64,000 nucleotides of DNA from Commensalibacter oyaizuii (GTDB lineage Bacteria; Pseudomonadota; Alphaproteobacteria; Acetobacterales; Acetobacteraceae), in assembly GCF_029953265.1 (NCBI RefSeq), contig NZ_JASBAO010000001.1:2051501-2115500 (forward strand), given 5' to 3'. The notes under the pieces were generated by a model that saw only the letters and a program-made list of their open reading frames with translations, was not told the DNA's origin and did no database searches. A program made the translations under genes and the position numbers. Numbering within the stretch: the stretch's first letter is position 1; the number at the start of each line of letters is the position of its first letter. Shown here one piece after another: positions 40,259 through 46,662 of the stretch.

Positions 40259-40516
40259 TTAGCTATGAAACACCTGCATTGGGATATCTAAAGAGTTATC
40301 TCGTTGCAGGGTTAGGCTTTCCAACTGTTTTTCAAGTTCGTTGATGCTGTTTTGGGTGCGCTTTACCCCTTCAAATAACCCTGCTGTTTTTAGCTGGATC
40401 ATAACGTTTGTAAGTCGTTTGATTTTACGATTGGTATCTTCAATTAAATTATTAAGCGTATTATTTTCTTGACTCCATGAAGGAGGATTGAATATCGTCT
40501 GTCCATATTTCTGCAT
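40259..40516 (-). CDS. Small coiled-coil phage protein of unknown function
   Basis: An 85-residue hydrophilic protein with heptad-like leucines and isoleucines over residues 20-75 (LNNLIEDTNRKIKRLTNVM, INELEKQLESLTLQRD), predicting a helical hairpin. AAAGGA lies before the ATG. Its promoter (TTGACA-17-CAATAT) carries a TAAGTATA box in the spacer, so the neighbouring XRE protein probably represses it. No family recognised. Confidence 0.55.
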   Translation of the reverse strand: MQKYGQTIFNPPSWSQENNTLNNLIEDTNRKIKRLTNVMIQLKTAGLFEGVKRTQNSINELEKQLESLTLQRDNSLDIPMQVFHS

Positions 40517-40590
40517 GAAATATTCCTTTCTTAAGTGAGAGGGGGAAAGGGGATGGAGGTGCGAACTCTGTCCCTTTTTTAGTATGATTA

Positions 40591-40619
40591 ATATTGTCTA
40601 ATAAGTATAATGATGTCAA
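40591..40619 (-). promoter_or_regulatory. Leftward promoter with TAAGTATA box in spacer
   Basis: On the minus strand TTGACA (40619-40614) is followed by a 17-base spacer and CAATAT (40596-40591). The plus-strand box TAAGTATA (40602-40609) sits inside the spacer. Two more copies occur at 40635-40642 and 41073-41080 around the XRE gene. Confidence 0.55.
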
Positions 40620-40644
40620 CAAAATATTTCTTATTAAGTATAGA

Positions 40645-40983
40645 TTATTTTTTATCTTTCATAATATTACCTATATTTATCCAGCCATCATAGGTTTCTT
40701 TACTCATTCCTTGAATAGTTTGTAAGGCTTCATGGTATTGTATAACGCTGTCTGGGTCGGATAATAGTTCAATAACTGTGATCTCTAAAACGTTAGCTAT
40801 TTGCTGTAGCCTTGTTAGGTTTACATTGTTTACTCCTGATATTATTCTAGATAAACTTGGGGGCTCTATCCCAATCTGTGCGCTAACATAAGTCTGAGTT
40901 AAATTCTTTCTTTCAAGCCATTTGTCAATATTATCAAGCATCTTCTTTACGTTTTTATCTGTAGATTTTGCATTGTTACTCAT
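40645..40983 (-). CDS. XRE-family phage regulator
   Basis: A 112-residue repressor-like protein. ATG at 40983 has GGAGG upstream; a longer frame begins 34 codons earlier but lacks this support. Residues about 15-75 form an XRE domain: NIDKWLERKNLTQTYVSAQIGIEPPSLSRIISGVNNVNLTRLQQIANVLEI. The C-terminal tail has no peptidase. It is flanked on both sides by promoters containing TAAGTATA boxes, the likely binding sites. Confidence 0.82.
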   Translation of the reverse strand: MSNNAKSTDKNVKKMLDNIDKWLERKNLTQTYVSAQIGIEPPSLSRIISGVNNVNLTRLQQIANVLEITVIELLSDPDSVIQYHEALQTIQGMSKETYDGWINIGNIMKDKK

Positions 40984-41052
40984 CAAGATTCCTCCTGATG
41001 TATTCTCAAACATTTTATAGAATTGTAACATGCTTTCACCAGTATTTATTTC

Positions 41053-41082
41053 TTGACAAGTATAATACTTATTAAGTATAGT
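41053..41082 (+). promoter_or_regulatory. Rightward promoter divergent from the XRE gene
   Basis: TTGACA (41053-41058), an 18-base spacer and TATAGT (41077-41082). The spacer and -10 contain ACTTATTAAGT and TAAGTATA, matching the box at the other XRE-flanking promoter. It would transcribe the double-hairpin region and the split small frame to the right. Confidence 0.55.
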
Positions 41083-41163
41083 CAAATCAACAACTGCTCT
41101 TTGACCTTGTAAATATCTTTAATATCGTGGCTGTAAAAGGTCATGGTCTTGCCTGTTAGATAT

Positions 41164-41227
41164 GGATGGCAGATTGAACAAACCTGCCATCCGTTCTAAT
41201 ATTGGATTTATTCGGAGTCCAATATTA
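41164..41227 (+). ncRNA. Two consecutive perfect hairpins, candidate structured leader or small RNA
   Basis: Hairpin 1 pairs GGATGGCAG (41164-41172) with its exact complement at 41184-41192. Hairpin 2 pairs TAATATTGGA (41197-41206) with 41218-41227. Both have 11-base loops and are 4 bases apart. They start about 75 bases after the expected start site of the rightward promoter at 41053. Neither is followed by a T-run, so they are not simple terminators. Confidence 0.5.
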
Positions 41228-41242
41228 AAATGGTTAAATTTT

Positions 41243-41447
41243 ATGAGTGATGATTCAAATAAAGACGATAAAGAAACTGAAAAAAAAGAGCTGCGATCGA
41301 TTTGGTATTGCAAATGTCAAAAAACCACCGATTGTTTTAAGGGGTACGAATCGTACTGCAATCAATGAAACGTTTGAAAATGCTCGTGATCCTGATTTGA
41401 ATAAAATATTGAAAAAGATCAATCTTACAAAGAAGAAAGATAAATAA
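41243..41447 (+). pseudogene. Small basic protein gene split across an A8 run
   Basis: A frame from ATG 41243 (MSDDSNKDDKETEKK) shifts out of register at eight consecutive A (41280-41287). The +1 frame continues with a charged, plausible protein (SCDRFGIANVKKPPIVLRG) to a stop at 41447. Either the run has mutated or slippage joins the two parts. The second frame alone could start at GTG 41247. No ribosome site is strong. No family recognised. Confidence 0.35.
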
Positions 41448-41925
41448 TCCCGCTTGTTATTAGCAGAACTGGTGTGGAGATAAATAGTATCCATGCCAAT
41501 CTGATAAATCGTCTTGTTCGTTTGTAATATTCTGTATTCTTTTTGATTGCACAATTTTGCGCTACAAGCTCGGTTTTTAAAGTTTCTATTTTTGAACCTT
41601 TGTCGAAATCCTTTATATCTTCTGTTGTATATTCCAGATATTTCCATTTTTTGGTGTAAAGAACGATGACACAACAGATTGCAGTGAGGGTTAGTAAAAT
41701 GGAAACTAAACCTGCTATGATGGCTAATGGTAGGATGTTTTTCGCTATTCCCGTGCCGCATGCGGTTAAGCTGGCAATGGAAAGGGTAACTGTCCATCCA
41801 AAGAGGGCTGTTGCTCGGTTTTGTAGCTTTTCTAGCCCACTTTCCAAACCGTCCATGTGTTCTTTGGTTTTTTGAACAAAGAACTCGATAAGCCAAAGGT
41901 CGTAATCGTCTTGTTGCTCTGTCAT
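41425..41925 (-). CDS. Small membrane protein with three predicted spans
   Basis: A 166-residue product. ATG at 41925 has GAGAG upstream; a start four codons earlier is less likely. The N-terminal 35 residues are helical and charged (FFVQKTKEHMDGLESGLEKL). Two spans follow (WTVTLSIASLTACGTGIAKN and LAIIAGLVSILLTLTAICCV), then a charged cytosolic stretch and a final span (FIRLAWILFISTPVLLITSG). Repressor-like AGGTATTAATACCT boxes lie 180-220 bases upstream, suggesting lysogenic control. Function unknown; superinfection exclusion is a reasonable guess only. Confidence 0.6.
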   Translation of the reverse strand: MTEQQDDYDLWLIEFFVQKTKEHMDGLESGLEKLQNRATALFGWTVTLSIASLTACGTGIAKNILPLAIIAGLVSILLTLTAICCVIVLYTKKWKYLEYTTEDIKDFDKGSKIETLKTELVAQNCAIKKNTEYYKRTRRFIRLAWILFISTPVLLITSGIIYLSSL

Positions 41926-42102
41926 GATCGCTCTCAATGTTTAACATCTTTACGTCCTTATTCTATCTTATCAAGGGGGCAGTGGAAAAAAATTAAAAAC
42001 CACTTTTTTTGATGATATTGATTTGGAGTGACCTGCTAAACGCAACTGAATCATTCAACACCAAAAGCTCCCATGACGTGTTGTCATGAGATTGGTTATA
42101 TT

Positions 42103-42116
42103 AGGTATTAATACCT
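42103..42116. promoter_or_regulatory. Perfect palindrome AGGTATTAATACCT, operator candidate
   Basis: A 14-base perfect palindrome upstream of the leftward membrane protein gene. Related sites lie at 42133-42146 and at 44086-44099 next to the LexA-like repressor gene, so this is probably a repressor operator. Confidence 0.55.
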
Positions 42117-42132
42117 ATGTCAATATAATTTT

Positions 42133-42146
42133 AGGTAATAAATACC
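42133..42146. promoter_or_regulatory. Imperfect operator copy (AGGTAATAAATACC)
   Basis: GGTA and TACC half-sites separated by five bases, 30 bases from the perfect palindrome at 42103, about three helical turns. Spacer is one base longer than in the perfect copy. Confidence 0.4.
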
Positions 42147-42174
42147 GTAAATTTTATAAAATAAAATTGATGTT

Positions 42175-42201
42175 ATAAAAAAAGACCTCTTGATGAGGTC
42201 T
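42175..42201 (-). terminator. Rho-independent terminator of the secreted protein gene
   Basis: On the minus strand AGACCTC, a five-base loop and GAGGTCT are followed directly by a run of T. It lies 39 bases after the stop of the leftward gene at 42240. Confidence 0.8.
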
Positions 42202-42239
42202 GAGTTTTTGTAGATTATTTGTTCTGATTATATGAACAA

Positions 42240-42989
42240 TTAATGCTGGAGTTTTTTGGCGTCGTCCATAATTTTAAGGCTACATTTTGCTAATGCTTCC
42301 TCGGCTTTCTCAAGTCCTGGTTTAAAAAATATTGCTGCATTCTCTATAGATTTGAATATAGGAAGGTAATAGACTCTTTCTCTGTAAAGGATGTCGCTAC
42401 CAGAGTAAAATGGAATTTCTGCGTCCTTTGGCATATGACCATTTTTTGTTTTGTATGCTTGCAATAAGTCGTTATAAAAAGAAATAAAAGCTAAATCCTC
42501 AAGCATACATTTTTGTAAGAGAGGGCCAGATCGTGTTGAAAAACAATTTAAAACATTTTGTGCAAAGCCATCAAATCCATGCTCGTAACATGTGTTATCT
42601 ATGTCTTGTACAGCCTCATTAATTACAGCTTCTGAAACGGTAGTTGCTTCTGTAGTTGTTGCAGTATTTAGTGTTGTTGTTTTTTTTGAGCGTTGAGAAC
42701 ATTTTTTCCATTCTCTTTCTGCCATTGATTGCTCGTCATTGTCACCGAAACAATAACCTAACTGATTTAATTTTATATCGGCGGCATCTCTGTAATTACA
42801 CATGATTGTTGTTTCAGGATCATTTTCTTTGGTAGAGCTTTGACAAAATTCTTGTGCAGCATAATAGTTTTTAATAAGTTGCTGTGGGCTTTCATAATCA
42901 ACAGCTATTGTCGTGTTGGATTTTTGTTGGGCTTGGGCAGCGGTGGGAACAGATAAAGTAAATGCAGCAATCAATAGCAATTTTTTCAT
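42240..42989 (-). CDS. Prophage-encoded secreted cysteine-rich protein
   Basis: A 249-residue exported protein with a strong signal peptide (LLLIAAFTLSVPTAAQAQ, cut after AQA) and AAGGAG before the ATG. The mature part has eight cysteines in two groups of four separated by a Thr-rich linker (TTTLNTATTTEATT). The first group includes MCNYRDAADIKLNQLGYCF and WKKCSQ. The second (CYEHGFDGFAQNVLNCF, QKCMLED, LAKC) resembles the chromosomal secreted protein at 13911. An accessory gene expressed from the lysogen is likely, as it lies among repressor-side genes and has its own terminator. Confidence 0.6.
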   Translation of the reverse strand: MKKLLLIAAFTLSVPTAAQAQQKSNTTIAVDYESPQQLIKNYYAAQEFCQSSTKENDPETTIMCNYRDAADIKLNQLGYCFGDNDEQSMAEREWKKCSQRSKKTTTLNTATTTEATTVSEAVINEAVQDIDNTCYEHGFDGFAQNVLNCFSTRSGPLLQKCMLEDLAFISFYNDLLQAYKTKNGHMPKDAEIPFYSGSDILYRERVYYLPIFKSIENAAIFFKPGLEKAEEALAKCSLKIMDDAKKLQH

Positions 42990-43050
42990 TATATATTTCT
43001 CCTTATATCGAAACGATACGAGAAAAAAATAATAATTTCAATAAGTTGAA

Positions 43051-44052
43051 TTATATTAATATTTTTTGTACGCTACTTAGCGACCAAATGATCAAGCTCT
43101 GAATATGGATATCAGGGGGTGGTGAAGTATCGCCATTTACTTTGCCTCCTTGATAATTAGTGGTTAGTTCGGGCAGTTGAATAGGTCTAGTAAAGTCCGG
43201 ATTGTTACTACGCGGCCACAATAATACTGAACCATCATCACGTATCTGAACAATTTTCAAGGTCGATTCATAACAGTCAGTTAATGGATCACGGCGAACA
43301 GTAAGAACACAGTCCCCGTTTTCAGGGGTGCGCCCCAGATCACAAAAATTTACGGCAATGACAATAGAGCCGTCTGGATAAACCAAGTTCATAGAATCGC
43401 CCTTGACCTTTAAAGCGAATAGAGGATGGTCTTTGTATGGTGTGTCATTGGGAAAGAGGAAGGGTAACCAGTCCTCCCGTGGCCATTGCAAGTTCTCGGC
43501 CCACCGACCAGCTTCAACTTGTCCAACAATATTAATGGTAGTAAAGGGCAGATTGGGTTCAGCAAATGTATTTAAGGGAATTTTTTCATTCAGTGCATGA
43601 AGGAAAACATTCACATCGACATTTAGGGATTGAGCCAGTTTTAAAATTTTGTCCGTTTTGGGTGCGTTTCCTTTCCTTCTCATATCTCTAATAAAATCAG
43701 TGCTTATTCCCGCATCGATACAGGCTTTTCTCTCACTAATTCCCTTAATTTGTAATATTTCATCTATTTTTGAAACTAGAGCAGAAACGTTTAAAGGGGA
43801 GATTTTTTCATCTAAGGTTTGAAGGAAAATATTGACATTAACACCTAAATAATTGGCTAATTTTTGCAAATTATCAAGCTTCGGACGGAAAGGTTTTCTT
43901 TTTAAATTACGAATAAAATCAACACTTAATCCAGACTCAACGCTTGCACGAGAGGCGCTGATCCCTTTATTTTTCAAAATAGTATTAATTTCATTGAATA
44001 GATCTATATTTCCCATGATTTTATACATTACTTTTATAATTTTTTTTGTCAT
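43051..44052 (-). CDS. LexA/CI-like phage repressor with duplicated helix-turn-helix and S24 peptidase
   Basis: A 333-residue repressor. Two consecutive XRE-like domains, about residues 18-82 and 95-158, are near copies (VDFIRNLKRK versus TDFIRDMRRK; VNVNIFLQTLDEKI versus VDVNVFLHALNEKI). The C-terminal S24 domain has a probable self-cleavage site A181-G182 (VEAGRW), S220 (KGDSM) and K266, so RecA-triggered inactivation is expected. The start could also be the ATG at 44016 (MGNIDLF). AGGTAT operator sites lie just upstream and near 42.1 kb. Confidence 0.85.
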   Translation of the reverse strand: MTKKIIKVMYKIMGNIDLFNEINTILKNKGISASRASVESGLSVDFIRNLKRKPFRPKLDNLQKLANYLGVNVNIFLQTLDEKISPLNVSALVSKIDEILQIKGISERKACIDAGISTDFIRDMRRKGNAPKTDKILKLAQSLNVDVNVFLHALNEKIPLNTFAEPNLPFTTINIVGQVEAGRWAENLQWPREDWLPFLFPNDTPYKDHPLFALKVKGDSMNLVYPDGSIVIAVNFCDLGRTPENGDCVLTVRRDPLTDCYESTLKIVQIRDDGSVLLWPRSNNPDFTRPIQLPELTTNYQGGKVNGDTSPPPDIHIQSLIIWSLSSVQKILI

Positions 44053-44076
44053 TAGGATTTAATTTGTATTTTTATC

Positions 44077-44104
44077 TTGATAAATAGGTATTTATTCCTA
44101 TAAT
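44077..44104 (+). promoter_or_regulatory. Rightward early promoter with embedded operator
   Basis: TTGATA (44077-44082), a 16-base spacer and a perfect TATAAT (44099-44104). AGGTATTTATTCCT (44086-44099) fills the spacer, so repressor binding would block RNA polymerase. The next start codon is at 44113, about at the expected start site. Confidence 0.65.
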
Positions 44105-44112
44105 TATCTTTT

Positions 44113-44358
44113 ATGAAAATGATCGATAAGTTATTAACCCTTTGTTTTAAATATTGTGAGTTTAGAAAAATTACAATCGTCACTCTATCTATCTATATTT
44201 TTAACTATAGTCGCACTCTTAATAATTTAAAGAACGGTGGCACCATCACCGTGCGAAATTACGAACGTGCGGTGGAATGGCTTTCCGATCATTGGCCAGA
44301 AAATTACCCCTGGCCAGATTTTATCCAACGACCTGTAAAAGAAAGGGTAGAGGGATGA
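44113..44358 (+). CDS. Small DNA-binding-like early protein in cro position
   Basis: An 81-residue product. The middle (SIYIFNYSRTLNNLKNGGTITVRNYERAVEWLSDHWPE) resembles small alphaproteobacterial regulators in which a helix-turn-helix precedes a conserved SDHWP segment. ATG lies only 8 bases after a TATAAT box, so the mRNA may be leaderless; ATG at 44119 is an alternative. It is the first gene under the rightward promoter and its stop overlaps the next start (ATGA). Confidence 0.55.
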   Translation: MKMIDKLLTLCFKYCEFRKITIVTLSIYIFNYSRTLNNLKNGGTITVRNYERAVEWLSDHWPENYPWPDFIQRPVKERVEG

Positions 44359-44633
44359 GGCCTGAGATATTTGTTGATAAAGTTTTTATCAACTCTATTG
44401 ACGACAACCTATCTAAGTTAATGGTCAAGATTGATTGTACACCCGATGAAGTTTACTATCATTACCCAGAATATATTTGGTGCCCTTTATTTTTAGGGAA
44501 ATTATTTTGGGTTCGTTTTCAGAGGAAGGCATTTTTGGACTATCAAATGATTTACGAGGCCACTGATTTTTCTGAGAAAGAACCCGACGAGAATGATATC
44601 TGTTTTCAAAATACTCGTCCTAGGAGAGATTAA
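44355..44633 (+). CDS. Early phage protein of unknown function
   Basis: A 92-residue protein with ATG at 44355 overlapping the previous stop and GAGGG upstream. It contains aromatic-rich segments YYHYPEYIWCPLFLGKLFWVRF and acidic FSEKEPDENDIC. No membrane span long enough, no family recognised. Its 3' end overlaps by 4 bases with a leftward gene. Confidence 0.55.
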   Translation: MRPEIFVDKVFINSIDDNLSKLMVKIDCTPDEVYYHYPEYIWCPLFLGKLFWVRFQRKAFLDYQMIYEATDFSEKEPDENDICFQNTRPRRD

Positions 44634-44914
44634 TTTAAACTATGATTTTTTTTAATCCAAGTTTCCATATCCATTCCATCAGTTAGGAGATTGATTGCTT
44701 TATTAGTAACTGTGCGTCGTAAGGATTTGTCACATTTAATAACAAGGCCCTCTTGTATTAAATATTCTACATACGCCTTTTGTTTTTTTAAAGCATTTGG
44801 GTTTGTTGGTGATCCAAAGGCCTCAGATTGTTTTAAACTTGTATTAACGCCTTCAGGATATTCGTTAGCAATGTCTTTTAAAAGTTCAAAGGCTAGCTTT
44901 TTATTAAAATTCAT
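44630..44914 (-). CDS. Small winged-helix-like phage protein
   Basis: A 94-residue protein reminiscent of DUF2513: a leading helix (KLAFELLKDIANEYPEG), then KQKAYVEYLIQEGLVIKCD, a typical recognition-helix/wing arrangement. This is a fold guess. It is the only leftward gene in the early region and lies opposite the rightward transcript. Confidence 0.5.
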   Translation of the reverse strand: MNFNKKLAFELLKDIANEYPEGVNTSLKQSEAFGSPTNPNALKKQKAYVEYLIQEGLVIKCDKSLRRTVTNKAINLLTDGMDMETWIKKNHSLN

Positions 44915-44966
44915 ACCAGTTTCCTCATGATTGTGATTATGTCGTAACGTTCATCATGGGGCATAT

Positions 44967-45042
44967 GGGAAAGGGAGTCAAATTCCTTTCCCTCATACTT
45001 TGCCCTTTCTTTTCAGTGTGTTGAGAGGAAAGGGGAAAGTAT
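44967..45042 (+). promoter_or_regulatory. Competing inverted repeats upstream of a 25-residue frame
   Basis: GGGAAAGG (44967-44974) pairs with CCTTTCCC (44985-44992). A second, longer repeat pairs ATACTTTGCCCTTTC (44995-45009) with GGAAAGGGGAAAGTAT (45027-45042). CCTTTCCC can also pair with the latter purine arm, so alternative structures are possible. The purine arm contains the ribosome site of a small frame. Confidence 0.45.
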
Positions 45043-45118
45043 GAACCTAAATGGAACCTTTGGTCTGTATTGGCATTCAGATCCATCGGTTTCATGCTTT
45101 CCGTCTCCTCCGTATTAG
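45041..45118 (+). CDS. Possible 25-residue peptide or leader
   Basis: ATG at 45041 preceded by GGAAAGGGG at near-ideal spacing, 25 codons ending TAG at 45116. The peptide (MNLNGTFGLYWHSDPS...) is aromatic and has no known homology. The ribosome site can be sequestered in the hairpin with ATACTTT. It may be a leader for the gene at 45154. Confidence 0.3.
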   Translation: MNLNGTFGLYWHSDPSVSCFPSPPY

Positions 45119-45153
45119 CAACGCCTTGTTAATTGTTAATATGGAGGAATTAA

Positions 45154-45483
45154 ATGAAAAAGTTAAGTTTTAATCTTTGTCAATTTAGACAAAAAAATGA
45201 GCGAAATAGACAAAAAATGGAGATCATTCATCAAAATATAAAAGAAGATATTTGTGAAATCGTTTGTGGACCATTTAAGCCTTTAAAAAATGGCGCAAAA
45301 ATACTGGCTTCAAAGCTGGGTATGTCACATCATTCCGTAAATAATTGGTTTTATAAAAAATGCGCTCCAGATTCAGAAAAGTTAATAGAGTTAATGATTG
45401 AGAATGATGAAATTGCAAGCAAGATATTAAGCCTTGTCGAAGAACGTAAACAAAAAAGGCAACGAGAAAATGCCGTGGATTAG
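45154..45483 (+). CDS. Helix-turn-helix phage protein
   Basis: A 109-residue protein with a basic N-terminus (FRQKNERNRQK) and a helix-turn-helix-like segment KNGAKILASKLGMSHHSVNNWFYKKCAPDSEKLIEL, followed by a helical Glu/Lys/Arg tail. AGGAGG-like GGAGG lies before the ATG. Probably an early regulator such as a CII-like activator; position after the cro-like gene fits but is not proof. It overlaps the next gene by 14 bases. Confidence 0.6.
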   Translation: MKKLSFNLCQFRQKNERNRQKMEIIHQNIKEDICEIVCGPFKPLKNGAKILASKLGMSHHSVNNWFYKKCAPDSEKLIELMIENDEIASKILSLVEERKQKRQRENAVD

Positions 45484-45649
45484 AATAACTATAGGCCGAT
45501 TTGGTTTTGGAATTTTTAAAGGGTTTCCACCAGCTTTGATGATTGGGTGGCTTTATATCCAATGGCTTGGTTTTGGGTATTTCCAAAAACAAAATAAAGC
45601 TCTGGAAATGGCAGAACAAGAATTAAAACATTTTTATGGGGATGATTAG
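45470..45649 (+). CDS. Small phage protein with a hydrophobic core
   Basis: A 59-residue product starting MPWIRITIGRFGFGIFKGF, followed by a short hydrophobic stretch (PPALMIGWLYIQWLGFGYF) and a helical acidic tail. ATG at 45470 with GAGAA upstream. It overlaps the preceding gene, and the next gene begins on the base after its stop. Function unknown. Confidence 0.5.
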   Translation: MPWIRITIGRFGFGIFKGFPPALMIGWLYIQWLGFGYFQKQNKALEMAEQELKHFYGDD

Positions 45650-45901
45650 ATGAACGATGAACCAGAAGTAGGCGGGATTGCAGCAGATCGATTACGCAGC
45701 ATCATCGAACGTATTGAACGGTTAGAAGAAGAACGCAAAGGCTTGGCCAATGATATCAAAGATATCTATGCCGAGGCTAAATCAGCAGGGTTCGATGTGC
45801 CTGTTATGCGTCGCATTATCAGTGCACGCAAAAAAGAGCCATCCGAAATAGAAGAGCAAGAAACCCTATTTGACGTATATCGTCATGCCTTGGGGATGTG
45901 A
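45650..45901 (+). CDS. DUF2312/GapR-family protein
   Basis: An 83-residue protein. AADRLRSIIERIERLEEERKGLANDIKDIYAEAKSAGFDVPVMRRII is the complete DUF2312 core, related to the AT-rich DNA-binding nucleoid protein GapR of Caulobacter. Phage copies are common in alphaproteobacterial prophages and may redirect DNA topology or replication; that role is inferred. It starts directly after the previous stop and overlaps a small downstream frame by one base. Confidence 0.85.
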   Translation: MNDEPEVGGIAADRLRSIIERIERLEEERKGLANDIKDIYAEAKSAGFDVPVMRRIISARKKEPSEIEEQETLFDVYRHALGM

Positions 45902-46014
45902 TGAATACTCAAAACAATCAATTTAATCATTGTGAGGATGCAAAGTTTGGCGACGGCGCTCCTCACAATGGCCCAAATACCAAAGGAATGAGCAATGACA
46001 AAGATAGAGAATGA
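45901..46014 (+). CDS. Possible 37-residue phage peptide
   Basis: ATG at 45901 overlaps the GapR-like stop (TGATG), and the frame runs 37 codons, overlapping the next gene by 20 bases. The peptide is polar (MNTQNNQFNHCEDAKFGDG). Within it lies an 11-bp perfect inverted repeat (45928-45938 with 45960-45970), so the stretch may matter as RNA rather than protein. Confidence 0.35.
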   Translation: MNTQNNQFNHCEDAKFGDGAPHNGPNTKGMSNDKDRE

Positions 46015-46348
46015 TGGCCAAGTTGTAAATAAAGAAGTTTTTAAACTAACTTTGAAAAATCCTAAAACGATTAATACAAGTGGCTTGTCACATGCAGCAA
46101 CAATTTTGATAAAGGAGCTGGGTTTTATAGTTTCCATAGGATTGGTGGGTAAAGATAGAGGTGAGGATGTAAAAGACATTAATCTTATAGAGTTTGCATA
46201 CTTCTTACGTCCCCATATAGCAAGAGCGACAGAATATGTATTTACGATTAACTCCCTTAGAAATGCAGCCCAAGAGCTAGTAGAAAATGGCTATTTATTC
46301 TGTGATAAAGACGGCACCCTTACATTTGTAAATAGGGGAGCTGCGTAA
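45995..46348 (+). CDS. Early phage protein with winged-helix-like C-terminus
   Basis: A 117-residue protein. AGGA precedes the ATG. The C-terminal half (FTINSLRNAAQELVENGYLFCDKDGTLTFVNRG) looks like a winged helix with a beta-hairpin wing. The N-terminal half is not recognised. It overlaps the next gene by one base (TAATG), forming a run 45650-47570 of coupled genes. Confidence 0.5.
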   Translation: MTKIENDGQVVNKEVFKLTLKNPKTINTSGLSHAATILIKELGFIVSIGLVGKDRGEDVKDINLIEFAYFLRPHIARATEYVFTINSLRNAAQELVENGYLFCDKDGTLTFVNRGAA

Positions 46349-46662
46349 TGCACTATATTACCAACCAGCCTCACAGTATTAAAATACATCCTGCCTTAGT
46401 TATGGGATTTGACGGTGGCAAGTCACAGCCCTTAAGCACAACAACCCAAAGCGTATACACTTATCTGTTGGACAATGCGATCTTTAATGATCAGGGCAAA
46501 AAGACCTCTTCCATCTTCATCACTCATCAACAGCTTGCAGAAAAGCTGCGCTTTCATTTGCTGGTCATTAAGCAGTCTATCGATGAACTGACCCAAGCAG
46601 GCCTCATTCAACACCATCAAGACGGCTATCTAGTTCTTATCAGAAAAGGGGACGTATCATGA
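46348..46662 (+). CDS. Winged-helix replication-associated protein
   Basis: A 104-residue protein: SVYTYLLDNAIFNDQGKKTSSIFITHQQLAEKLRFHLLVIKQSIDELTQAGLIQHHQDGYLVL is a winged helix as found in the N-terminus of phage replication proteins (SIF-xTHQQLA). Its stop overlaps the ATG of the larger replication-like protein by four bases, and the two may function as a split initiator. Inferred from order. Confidence 0.55.
   Translation: MHYITNQPHSIKIHPALVMGFDGGKSQPLSTTTQSVYTYLLDNAIFNDQGKKTSSIFITHQQLAEKLRFHLLVIKQSIDELTQAGLIQHHQDGYLVLIRKGDVS

Noticed and set aside
41255-41947. 230-codon leftward frame overlapping the three-span membrane protein
   Set aside because: The overlapping frame ending at 41425 has a good ribosome site and sensible membrane topology; this one is rich in His, Arg and Cys with no fold.
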